Shown one piece after another: positions 14,801 to 25,933 of a stretch of DNA of 64,000 bases. The DNA comes from Anaeramoeba ignava (lineage: Eukaryota > Metamonada > Anaeramoebidae). The notes beneath the pieces are model-generated. The model worked only from the letters and a program-made list of their open reading frames with translations, did not search any database and was not told the origin of the DNA. A program made the position numbers and the translations under genes. Within the stretch, counting starts at the first letter, position 1. The number at the start of each line of letters is the position of its first letter. The stretch covers positions 248,001 through 312,000 of the forward strand of contig JAPDFW010000078.1 of the NCBI GenBank assembly GCA_028826165.1. Reading direction: 5' to 3'.

Positions 14801-16447
14801 TCACCAAATAGGATGCATTGTAACAAAATCAAAATCAAATTTCTCAGGTTGACCCAAATGGGGAACATTTTGCCATTCTTCATCCCAAACAAAAACAGAT
14901 TGATATTGATGAGTTGGACCAGAAATCGTGTCAGAAACAAGACTCTTCACTCTTTTAAAGGAGGAGACTTTTGCATCAACACAACCATAAGCATAAGGAA
15001 GAAAATTGTAACTATTCGGAACAGGAATCAAGTCATAACGAGCACAAAGTTGATTAAAAGGAAATCCATCAGAAAGGGGATCGACTTGGAAATAATTATT
15101 AAGCATTAGATCCTTCATTGTTGAAAAATCAACCACTTCTGAATGATCTCTATGCAAAATTCGTGCACGTGGACAATCTTCCCATGAAAACCAATCTCCA
15201 AATTTTTCTACCATTTGAATATAACCTGTCATTTCGAAAATCTCCGGAAAATATGGAATGTTGTAAGAAGCAAACCACAAATTGTCCCGAACAAATGACG
15301 TTACATCTTTTGATAATGTTATTCCCGGCACTGCTTCAACTATCCAAACAAGATCCTTGTAATCCGGCGCTTCGTTTTGCCTGTAAACATTCAGATCCAA
15401 AATAACCCATTCTGCATTGTGTGTTCCTGAGTTGTGTGGTGTGAAAATATCCACCCATTCCTTGCCCGATCGTGCCAGTCGTGTTGCTGCAATTGTTCTC
15501 ATCCATGCCGGGACAGTTTCCGGCGAAAAATACTTCCATGTCGCATTTGATAACAACGGAATTGACGTTTCAAGAATGACAAGATTGCTTGTTGTCACGT
15601 AAAAGTCATCTTTTGATTGAAGATCACCTGGTTTGCCAGAAAACGAGAAGGCAGTTGCACTGACATCAGCATCCACAAGATCAAATGCGTAGAACTTGAA
15701 CACACGGAGCATGTTTGCGTAGCTTGTCCAGAGATTATGAGCGGCGTAAATGTCAGAGTAATCCGGCAACATCTTGACAAGAGCAGTGCAAGATCCGTGA
15801 AGAAGCCAGTAAGTGAGACATTGATCCTCAGTTAACCAACAATATTCCCCAGTCATATATGCCGGGATCAGATCCTCAAGATCCCCGGCATTAATCAACA
15901 AGTAGATCTGAAAGTAGCTCAATGTCTCGTTTTCCGGCGCAGCATCTGAATATCCGGCATAAACTCCTTGCATTTGTTGATATAAATACTCAATGTGATC
16001 CCACCATAAAGAGATTTCTTTATCAAATTTCCCTTTTTTATTTTCTTCGAATTGTGACAAAAGGTAGTTTTCTTGTTCTTGTAAAAAATCCACTAGTTTT
16101 TGTGAAGGTTGACTTGTTCCAAAAGTGTCTTTATAAAAGTTGTTGAAATATTGATAAATTCTGTGTTGAGAAAGAAATCCTTCTAAATATCCACCGGAAA
16201 ACATTTGGACGTTGTTGTCGTAATTTCTGGATGAATTGACATATAATCTTGACCATCCTGTTTGTTCAATTTCATCGCAAAATGTTCCAAAAGCTGCTCC
16301 GTTTGTTTTGTCAATTTTCCCTAATTTAATTGAATAAGATTCTTCGTTTTGATCATAATAAACAGTTCCGTTTAAACAATCTGAATTAGTATTTAAAGTT
16401 CCAAGAACAATTAAAAAAATGATTCCAATCAAAAATAATTTGTTCAT
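14801..16447 (-). CDS. Phospholipase B-like lysosomal/secreted hydrolase
   Basis: The product is 548 aa in a single exon. Residues 1-22 form a signal peptide (MNKLFLIGIIFLIVLGTLNT). The PLBD family landmarks are all there: GWSRLYVNSS, SGGYLEG, the Ntn-type segment HGSCTALVKMLPDYSDIYAAHN, SFSGKPGDLQSKDDFYV, then ATRLARSGKEW, HNSGTHNAEWVILDL and a C-terminus ending FDFDFVTM. Cys220 in GSCTALVK aligns with the nucleophile exposed by autoproteolysis in mammalian PLBD2. Such proteins are glycosylated lysosomal or secreted amidases/lipases; the substrate here is not known. Several N-glycosylation sequons (NGT, NSS, NAT, NET) agree with secretory passage. The stretch 15240-15980 is clearly GC-richer than its neighbours (many CCGGC and GATCC words), suggesting different codon choice, high expression or later acquisition. 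Confidence 0.93.
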   Translation of the reverse strand: MNKLFLIGIIFLIVLGTLNTNSDCLNGTVYYDQNEESYSIKLGKIDKTNGAAFGTFCDEIEQTGWSRLYVNSSRNYDNNVQMFSGGYLEGFLSQHRIYQYFNNFYKDTFGTSQPSQKLVDFLQEQENYLLSQFEENKKGKFDKEISLWWDHIEYLYQQMQGVYAGYSDAAPENETLSYFQIYLLINAGDLEDLIPAYMTGEYCWLTEDQCLTYWLLHGSCTALVKMLPDYSDIYAAHNLWTSYANMLRVFKFYAFDLVDADVSATAFSFSGKPGDLQSKDDFYVTTSNLVILETSIPLLSNATWKYFSPETVPAWMRTIAATRLARSGKEWVDIFTPHNSGTHNAEWVILDLNVYRQNEAPDYKDLVWIVEAVPGITLSKDVTSFVRDNLWFASYNIPYFPEIFEMTGYIQMVEKFGDWFSWEDCPRARILHRDHSEVVDFSTMKDLMLNNYFQVDPLSDGFPFNQLCARYDLIPVPNSYNFLPYAYGCVDAKVSSFKRVKSLVSDTISGPTHQYQSVFVWDEEWQNVPHLGQPEKFDFDFVTMHPIW

Positions 16448-16499
16448 TTTTATTTAAATCTATTTTCAATTTTTAATTTTTTATTTTTAAATTTTAATT

Positions 16500-17803
16500 T
16501 TATAAATGAATTTTGATTTTATAAATGAATTTTGATTTTGATTTTGATTTTGATTTTAATTTTGAATTTTAATTTTAATTTTGATTTTAATTTTGATTTT
16601 AATTTTGATTTTAATTTTGATTTTAATTTTAATTTAAATTTTGATTTTAATTTTGATTTTTGATTTTAATTTTAATTTTGATTTTAATTTTAATTTTGAT
16701 TTTAATTTTGATTTTAATTTTAATTTTGATTTTGATTTTAATTTTAATTTTAATTTTAATTTTAATTTTGATTTTGATTTAAATTTTAATTTTAATTTTG
16801 ATTTTAATTTTAATTTTGATTTAGATTTTAATTTAAATTTTGATTTTAATTTTAATTTTAATTTTGATTTTAATTTTGATTTTAATTTTGATTTTAATTT
16901 TGATTTTGATTTTGATTTTGATTTTGATTTTGATTTTTAATTTTAATTTTGATTTTGATTTTGATTTTGATTTTGATTTTAATTTTAATTTTGATTTTAA
17001 TTTTAATTTTAATTTTGATTTTAATTTTGATTTTGATTTTAATTTTGATTTTAATTTTAATTTTAATTTTAATTTTGATTTTGATTTTGATTTTGATTTT
17101 GATTTTAATTTTGATTTTGATTTTGATTTTGATTTTTGATTTTAATTTTGATTTTGATTTTGATTTTAATTTTAATTTTGATTTTAATTTTGATTTTAAT
17201 TTTGATTTTAATTTTGATTTTGATTTTAATTTTGATTTAGATTTTAATTTTGATTTTAATTTTGATTTTGATTTTGATTTTGATTTTGATTTTGATTTTG
17301 ATTTTGATTTTGATTTTAATTTTGATTTTGATTTTGATTTTGATTTTGATTTTAATTTTAGATTTTAATTTAGATTTAGATTTTGATTTTAATTTTAATT
17401 TTGATTTTAATTTTAATTTTAATTTTAATTTTGATTTTAATTTTAATTTTAATTTTAATTTTAATTTTAATTTTAATTTTAATTTTGATTTTAATTTTAA
17501 TTTTAATTTTGATTTTGATTTTAATTTTGATTTTAATTTTGATTTAAATTTTAATTTTGATTTTGATTTTAATTTTGATTTTAATTTTGATTTGATTTTA
17601 ATTTTAATTTTGATTTTGATTTTGATTTTGATTTTGATTTTGATTTAAATTTTAATTTTAATTTTAATTTTAATTTTAATTTTGATTTTAATTTTAATTT
17701 TAATTTTAATTTAAATTTTGATTTTAATTTTGATTTTAATTTTGATTTTAATTTTAATTTTAATTTTAATTTTAATTTTAATTTTTATTTTAATTTTAAT
17801 TTA
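16500..17803. repeat. TTTTGA/TTTTAA hexamer array, about 1.3 kb
   Basis: A block of ATTTTG and ATTTTA hexamers, with only a handful of indels shifting the register. Because the unit is 6 bp, long open frames of alternating Phe-Asp/Phe-Asn or Ile-Leu appear on the plus strand; these have no independent start, intron or family signal and are not annotated. The array lies upstream of the phospholipase B-like start (16447). Confidence 0.93.
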
Positions 17804-18680
17804 GGGAAAATTATATTTTTATTTTTAAAAAAATTTACTTGTTAAAAAGAATAATAAATTTTAATTGTAAAACAACGCAAATAATCAGAAAGAGATAATA
17901 ATAAAAAAAGTAAAAAAAAAAAGAATAAAGCGATCAAAATAAAAAATAAAAAATAACAAAAAAAAAGTTTAATTGAAAAATAAAAAAATGAAAATTTTTT
18001 TTTTAGTTATTTAAATCTCTTTTTTTTTTTGAAGATACTTCTCATGACTTTTATTTGTTATTTAAAAGTTAAAAGAAAATTTTTTTTTTCTTTTCTTTTC
18101 TTATTCATCTTCTTTAATTATTGAGTAAATTTATTGGATCTTTTATTATTTAATTAATAAACAAAAACAAAAACAAAAACAAAAACAAATTAAAAATTTT
18201 AATTAATCTTTATTTTTTTTAATTACAAAACAAAAATTTCATTTCCTTTTCATTTCCTTTTTGATTTCTTTTTGATCACTTTTTTAAAAAACAAAAAACA
18301 AAAAGTCCATTTCTTTTTCTTTTCCTTTTTTTATTTTTAATTTTAATTTTAATTTTAATTTTGCTTTTTTTTTTACTTTTAAAAAAATTGGAATTTGAAA
18401 AGGCAAACTTTTATTAATTAAATATAAATATAAATTATTTTAAATTTTAAGTTTGATCTTAATTTGATTTTTATTTAAATTATTATTTAATACTTATTAA
18501 ATTTTTGTTACATTTTTTGAAAAAAACAAAAAAAATTAAAGTGGATTGTAAATTAAGTTATAAATTTAAAGTTTTGGTTAAAGTTTTATTTAAATTTAAA
18601 TTAAAAATTTTTTATTAAATTTTATATAGATTCATATTTATTTGCTTAAATTGATCATTTTTAATTTCAAAAACAAAATA
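17804..18680. other. AT-rich intergenic stretch, nothing recognised
   Basis: This stretch holds poly-A and poly-T runs, short ACAAAA and TTTTAA microsatellites and no convincing open frame, tRNA or known motif. It separates the hexamer array from the inverted-repeat element at 18681. Confidence 0.6.
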
Positions 18681-19290
18681 TTTAGGGGGAGTTTGAAAAA
18701 AATTGTTTGTTTTTTTAAGTTTTCTTTCTCAATTATTTTAATTTATTTTTTGAAATCCAAAAATTAATCCAATTCTATTTTTATTCTTTAATTTATATTT
18801 TATTATTAAATCTTATTAAAATATTATTTAAATATGAATAAAATTTTTTTTATTGATCACTTTTTTTATTTTTAATAAGATCTTTAATAAATATTTTTTC
18901 CCAAATATTTTAATTTATTTTTTGAAATTAAAATTAATCCAATTCTGTTTTTAATTCTTTAATTTATATTTTATTATTAAATCTTATTAAAATATTATTT
19001 AAATATGAATAAAATTTTTTTTATTGATCACTTTTTTTGTTTTTAATAAGATCTTTAATAAATATTTTTTCCTAATTATTTTAATTTATTTTTTGAAATT
19101 AAAATTAATCCAATTCTATTTTTAATTCTTTAATTTATATTTTATTATTAAATCTTATTAAAATATTATTTAAATATGAATAAAATTTTTTTTATTGATC
19201 ACTTTTTTTATTTTTAATAAGATCTTTAATAAATATTTTTTCCCAATTATTTTAATTTATTTTTTGAAATTAAAATTGAATCCCCCTAAA
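18681..19290. repeat. Three 171-172-bp direct repeats enclosed by TTTAGGGGGA inverted repeats
   Basis: TTTAGGGGGA at 18681-18690 and its exact reverse complement TCCCCCTAAA at 19281-19290 bracket the block, with starts 600 bp apart. Inside, a unit starting AATTATTTTAATTTATTTTT occurs at 18731, 18903, 19074 and, in part, 19245, so the periods are 172, 171 and 171 bp. Each unit carries AATCCAATTCT, TTATTGATCACTTTTTTT and AATAAGATCTTTAATAAAT. The runs of five G/C are exceptional in this DNA. It codes for no protein and may be a small non-autonomous element or a structured RNA locus; both ideas are inference. Confidence 0.7.
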
Positions 19291-19532
19291 GAAAAAACAA
19301 CAAATAAAATTTATTTTTTCTTCTTTTTTTGGAAAAATTTTTTCTTCTTTTTCAACTATTTTTATTTCTATTTTTATTTCTAATTCTAATTCTATTTTTA
19401 TTTCTATTTCTAATTCTATTTCTATTTTTAATTCTATTTCTAATTCTATTTCTAATTCTAAAATTATTTTCATTTTTTCATTTTTTCATTTTTTCATTTT
19501 TCATTTTTCATTTTTCATTTTTTCAAAAATAA

Positions 19533-22500
19533 ATGTCAAATAAACAAAATGAAATTGATCTTCTTATAAATTCTTTTTTAAACGTAAAATCAATTCCTTT
19601 ACAAATTTATATACAAATTCCTTTGCAATTCACTTATAAAATTAAATATTAAATTATTTATAAACTTATATATAAAATTATATATAAAATTATTTATTAA
19701 ATTAAATATAAAATTATTTATAAAATTATTTATAAAATTATTTATAAAATTATTTATTAAATTATTTATTAAATTATTTATTAAATTATTTATTAAATTA
19801 TTTATAAAATTATTTATAAAATTATTTATAAAATTATTTATAAAATTATTTATATAAAATTAAATATAAAATTAAATATAAAATTATTTATAAAATTATT
19901 TATAAAATTATTTATAAAATTATTTATTAAATTATTTATTAAATTATTTATTAAATTATTTATTAAATTATTTATAAAATTATTTATTAAATTATTTATT
20001 AAATTAATTATTAAAATTATTTATTTATTAAATTATATATTAAATTATTTATAAAATTATTTATAAAATTATTTATAAATTTATTTATATAATTATTTAT
20101 TAAATTATATATAAAATTATTTATAAAATTATTTATTAAATTATTTATAAAATTATTTATTAAATTATTTATTAAATTATTTATAAATTTATTTATAAAA
20201 TTATTTATTAAATTATTTATTAAATTGTTTATTAAATTATTTATTAAATTATTTATTAAAATTATTTATTAAATTATTTATTAAATTATTTATAAAATTA
20301 TTTATTAAATTATTTATAAAATTATTTATTAAAATTATTTATTAAATTAATTATTAAATTATTTATAAAATTATATATTAAATTAATTATTAAATTATTT
20401 ATGAAATTATTTATAAAATTATTTATTAAAATTATTTATATAATTATTTATAAAATTAAATATAAAATTAAATATAAAATTAAATATAAAATTATTTATA
20501 AAATTATTTATAAAATTATTTATAAAATTATTTATAAAATTATTTATAAAATTATTTATAAAATTATATATTAAATTATTTATTAAATTATATATAAAAT
20601 TAAATATAAAATTATTTATTAAATTATTTATTAAATTGTTTATTAAATTAAATATAAAATTATTATTTATAAAATTTATTAAATTAAATATATAAAATTA
20701 AATATATAAAATTTATTAAATTTGTTTATAAAATTAAATATAAAAATTAATTATAAAATTTATTTATAAAATTATTTATTAAATTATTTATATAATTATT
20801 TATTAAATTATTTATTAAATTATTTATAAAATTAATTATAAAATTATTTATTAAATTAAATATAAAATTATTTATTAAATTATTTATAAAATTATTTATA
20901 AAATTATTTATTAAATTAAATATAAAATTATTTATTATAATTATTTATTAAATTATTTATTAAATTAAATATAAAATTATTTATAAAATTATTTATAAAA
21001 TTATTTATTAAATTGTTTATTAAATTGTTTATTAAATTAATTATAAAATTATTTATTAAATTAAATATATAAAATTTATTAAATTAAATATATAAAATTT
21101 ATAAAATTAAATATAAAATTAAATATAAAATTATTTATATAAAATTTATAAAATTAAATATAAAATTATTTATATAAAATTTATTAAATTATTTATTAAA
21201 TTATATAATTATTTTTCAAAAAAAAAAAAAAGACACTCAAATCTACAGAACAAATTGAAGAATTATTAATAGAATACATGAAAAATTACCCAAAAACACA
21301 AAAACAATTAAAATTCAGTTTATTACAAGCTCTTTCATCTATTGTTGATAAATATATTCAACAAATTAAAAACCCACAAAAAAATCTATCACAAATATAT
21401 TTAGAAAATTTATTTTTCCCATCATTTCGTGACAAAATCAATATCAAATCAAGTTATTTCAAAGAAGAAGACAGAATTCTTATTGAAATTGGAATCAAAA
21501 TTGCAACTCAAAACACAGAATGGATGGATTTGATTCTAAACTCAGCAATAAAAATGCTCAGTGAAAATAGTCAAGAACAGCAATTCGAAAATCCTGATAA
21601 AATCAACTATCAAATCACAGCTTCAAGCAACATTATCAACAAAATACTCAATTTCTTCTTAAATTCCAAAAAAAACCCACTTTCTTTAATTCCAAACCTA
21701 ACTCTTCAAAAAATTGAAGGTTTCGAATCAATAATTTTTGAAGAAGCAATGAAATTTGTCAATTTATCAAATTCTAAAGCCCAAATTATTGTTTTCCAAT
21801 TAATTATTGCCCATTTCATAACTCAAAATTTATTCAAAGATAAAATCACGCAAATTCTTGATTCGGTTATCACTTCAGAAAACAAACACACACAAGAATG
21901 CGCTGTAAATTTAATTTCTGTAGCGTTTGATATCTATTTCACTTGCGATTCTTCAGAAAGAGATGAAAAATTCTTGAAATTAAACGAATCCGTTATTCTC
22001 AGCCATCCAAACGCTTTTGCTCGTAAAAAATGCCTAAAAATCCACCAAAAATTTGTTCAACTCAGAATGGAGCATTTGGATTCAAAGGAATATCTTTCCT
22101 GGAATGAGGAGCAATGGAAAATTTACTTTTTTCTACTCCAAAACATCGAAAGCTCTTCCATTTATATTTTGAACGAATATTGGAATAGAATCACTTTGTT
22201 GTTCAACCCAAATTATTATTCCTTAAGAAAAGAAAAGCCCGAACAAAAAATACCCGAAAATTCGCCTGAAACAATCAAGCTGATTCTTTTGCTATTTGGC
22301 CGAGGATTCAAGACAGACAAAACAAAGTCTTTTACAGTCTATTTATTCCTGACATCTTTTAACACTGGGATCAATTCTCCCGATATAGACAACTTTATAT
22401 TGCAAGAAGTCATCCCAAATTTGATTGACAAACTCATCCTCAAAAAAAAGAAAGCGGAGATCAAGCAAGTTATATTGAATTTTCTGCTTTCCTTTTATCA

Positions 22501-25500
22501 GAACAACATCCGCAAAAGAAATACTCAAGAACAGCAGGCATTTCTTCTTAAGTTTCTCAACGAAATTATCCAAAAACTTGATTCGCCAAAAATTCTTGAT
22601 GTCTATTTCGATTTCTTTGTTTCCATTGACAAAATCGATTTGCTAGACACAGAATTCGCGATTAAATTCTGTCGCTTTGCGGATGCTATTGAGTGGCTAC
22701 CAAATCATTTGCAAAGCCAAATGAGCATCAAGTATCTCAAAAGCTTCCTTCATCTTGTCAAATTGGAAACTCTTGATTTCAACTGTTTTTCGTTGTTTCT
22801 TGAATCGCTAAGCAAAGTTTCAACGCAGTTCTCAAAAAACAAACAAGCAGGGCAAATTATCTACAAATGGATTCAAGAAAACGATAGTAAAATTCAACAA
22901 CATTCTTGGATCTATTCCGCAATTTCTCATCAAATACACCATTTTATCCAAAACCAAATTCCTTTCCATGAACAAAATTATTTAGTTCAACGAATTTCAA
23001 GAGCAATCCAATTTGTTTCTGAACAAAATCTTTTACTTATTCTCGACAATTTCGGGAAATATCTTGGAAAAGAAAACAAATCTTCAGAAAAAATTCTTGC
23101 AAATTACGATCAAAGTTTGAGGATTGTGCAAATATTCAATGTTTTAATGCCGTTTTTTCTTGTCAATAATCAACAAAAAACCCAACTTGCAAATTATTTA
23201 TCATTTTTTTCCGACAATTATAATTTATTTATTGAAGATATATTCACCAACAAAGATCAAAACCAAGCAGCTCAACATTGCGAAATTATCACAAATTTCA
23301 TCACAAATTTGTCTTCTTTCTATCAAAACGAAGAACAATTAAAGCAAGATATTTTCCAATTTTCCCAAAAAACACTTGAACTTGTAATTTTAAAGGCAAA
23401 AGAATTTAGCAGTAAATCTTCTTTTGAAATTATCAATTTACTCCATTCTTTGATACATAGCTCCAACAATATTCCTGCGCTTCTAAATTACAACTCAAAG
23501 GATTTATCCGAAGAAATCTTTTCCATTCTGATTGATCTAATGCCGATAAATTTACCCAAATTAAAGTTCACAAATGCTTACAATCAATTTTCCAAAATGA
23601 AAAGCGAGCTTTTAGTGATTTTTTTGAATATTTCCCAAACTTCAAAATTCAGAAATCAAGAACTTACCAAAATTTCCAAAGATATCCATGAATTACTTGA
23701 TGAAGTAAGTGATCGAGAAAGTTTAAATTCTTTAATTCAATGTTTATCTGAGATTTGGGCATATAATGCTGAAGAATTTATGAAAAATGAAAATGAAAAT
23801 GAAAATTTAATCGAAAATATCAAAAGAATTTTCGATCATGGTTTAGAAAAATCACAAGAACTCAAAAACTTGCGCCCATTTTCATTCTTTATATTCCAAC
23901 CCAAATATTTTAAATACTCAATAATGCAACCCGTTCTTAAATCTTATTTCGAATTAATCCACAAAAAAACTCTACAAATGAAAGGATTTGCAAATTCATT
24001 AGCAACAACTTTCCTCAACGCACTTTTGCAAATAGAAGATGATTCAATTACAACACAATTCATTCCAGAAATTATCCAAATCATCTTCTTTGCAGATGTC
24101 ACTCGTAAAAAGCAAAGAAACCCGTTTAGATTCATGGAAAAACAGTATTCGCGAAAAGAGCCAATGGATGAAAACTGCACAGACAAACTTCGTTTTATAA
24201 TGGAAACAACAAACAAAGAATATGTTATGGGATTGCTTGCAATTTTCACAATGAAAAAATGTTCAAAAGCAAAGCAAAACGAAAAATCGCAAAGAATTTA
24301 TTGACTCATTTTTACAAGAATTATTTATTGCCTTCCACAAAGTGGGATCCATCGATAAAAACCGCAGAACCAAAAAGGACGGGATGATCAACCGCAACAA
24401 AATTCGCATTCTTCAGATTGCAAATCTTCTTTTCCCGCAAACAAGCGACAAAATTCGCAATGAATGTTTGAAAGAATTCTGGCTCGTTTCACAAGAACGG
24501 AACATTGTCCCAATCCGCAAAATGGTGGATATTTTTGGAATGCAATTATTTATGCGGTATTCAAACGAATTTATAACAGAAGAGCATTTTTGGGATCCTT
24601 TATTTGATCAACTTTTAACACTAAAATCAGAATTCGGACTTTCAAGTCTCTTTATAATGTATCAATTATACCAGAAAATAGAAGGAGATCCAAAAAGAAT
24701 TTTCATCGAAAAATTCTACAGATTTCTTCTTGCTTGTTTAACAACAACAAACACTGGTGTCAAGAAAGTGGCTCAATTTATAATGAAAGAATTGCTTGAT
24801 AAGGCTGAGATCCAAGTCTCTGGAATGGAAACCCTTAATAAATATTTTGAAAAAAGTCGAGATGCTTGTTTGAATATCGAACAAGTCAAAAGTCACTTAT
24901 CTCAATTTAATCTTGATAGTTCTCTCTCAGAATTATTTGAAGAGGCTTTAAAAGACACAGATCTTTCTTTCGATCCTTCATATGCAATTGTTCCTTTAGA
25001 TATTTTGCAGCAGATTTCTCAGATTCTTCTTGGAAAAGAAGATGAAATTACATCAAGAATTCAAGATGAACTAGAATTAAAACTAAATCAAAAATCAAAA
25101 ATAAATTTGAAGGAAAATTCCAAAGAAAAAATCAAAAAAGATGCAAAAGAAGAATTAAATGAAAATTCCAAAGAAAAAACCAAAAAAGACGCAAAAGTGG
25201 AAATTAAATGAAAATTCCAAAGAGAATCTTACAACAAATTATCTTCAGCAAAAAATATCGCCTTGGGAACAAATCTCAAGTGAATTTATCAATCTCGAAA
25301 TTGAAGAAAGAAGAAAAAACTATGAAACTCGCAAAAAACAAAACATTATTGTTTGTGGATCACTTTTAGCTCGAACACCAAATCTTGGGGGATTAACAAG
25401 AACATGCGAAATATTCAACGCTGAAATGCTAACAATAAATGATATGCAAGTTACTAAAGATCCCGAATTCCAAAAAATTAGTGTTGGAGCTGAAAGATGG

Positions 25501-25821
25501 ATATCCATCAAAGAAGTCAAAATGGAATCATTACCTCAATTTTTTCAACAGAAAAGACAAGAAGGTTTTGTTATTATCGGTCTTGAACAAACTAATGATA
25601 GTAAGCTACTTTCAGATTTTGAATTCCCTCAAAAAGTTGTTATTGTTGTTGGTCATGAAAAAGAAGGTATTCCTTCAAGTTTGATGGATTTAATGGATCT
25701 TTGTTTGGAAATCCCTCAATTCGGTGTTATTCGTTCTTTAAATGCTCATGTGAGTACATCAATTGCTATTTGGGAATTTACAAATCAATCACTTAAAAGA
25801 ACTCAAAACAATTTAAATTAA
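19533..25821 (+). CDS. TARBP1: TARBP1/Trm3-type tRNA (guanosine-18-2'-O)-methyltransferase
   Basis: SPOUT methyltransferases of this type place 2'-O-methyl on G18 of tRNA. Exon 1 (19533-19583) gives MSNKQNEIDLLINSFLN. After a 1.65-kb satellite intron, exon 2 starts at 21233 (TLKSTEQIEELLIEYMK) and runs on as a solenoid of more than 1000 residues, as in human TARBP1 and yeast Trm3. The C-terminal SPOUT domain (about 25330-25800) has all the motifs: NLGGLTRTCEIF with the conserved Asn and Arg, VIIGLEQT, VVGHEKEGIP and the knot IPQFGVIRSLNAHVS. The frame is broken twice. The A6 run at 24254-24259 needs one more A. The A3 run at 25201-25203 needs one fewer, inside a Lys/Asn/Glu-rich linker built on ENSKEK repeats. 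Both breaks lie outside recognised catalytic motifs and the flanking frames stay family-like, so I favour sequence error over a pseudogene. Confidence 0.85.
19584..21232. repeat. 12-bp TTTATAAAATTA satellite filling TARBP1 intron 1
   Basis: About 1.6 kb of units near TTTATAAAATTA and TTTATTAAATTA, with scattered AAATATAAAATT variants. It lies between donor GTAAAA (19584) and an acceptor at the end of an A13 tract (21232). Confidence 0.92.
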
Positions 25822-25933
25822 AATTAAAATTAAAATTCATTTATAAAATTAGAATTCCACTTTTTTTAGAAAAGAAAAAATATTTTTTTTCCCACTTTTT
25901 TTTATTTAGAATAAAATCCAAAAATATCAAATT

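Noticed and set aside
16641-17648. Long plus-strand open frames of alternating Phe-Asp/Phe-Asn or Ile-Leu
   Set aside because: They are the direct readout of the TTTTGA/TTTTAA hexamer array, overlap in several frames and have no domain, splice or start context.
18681-18690. TTTAGGG as a plant-type telomere repeat
   Set aside because: There are only two isolated copies in inverted orientation and no tandem run.
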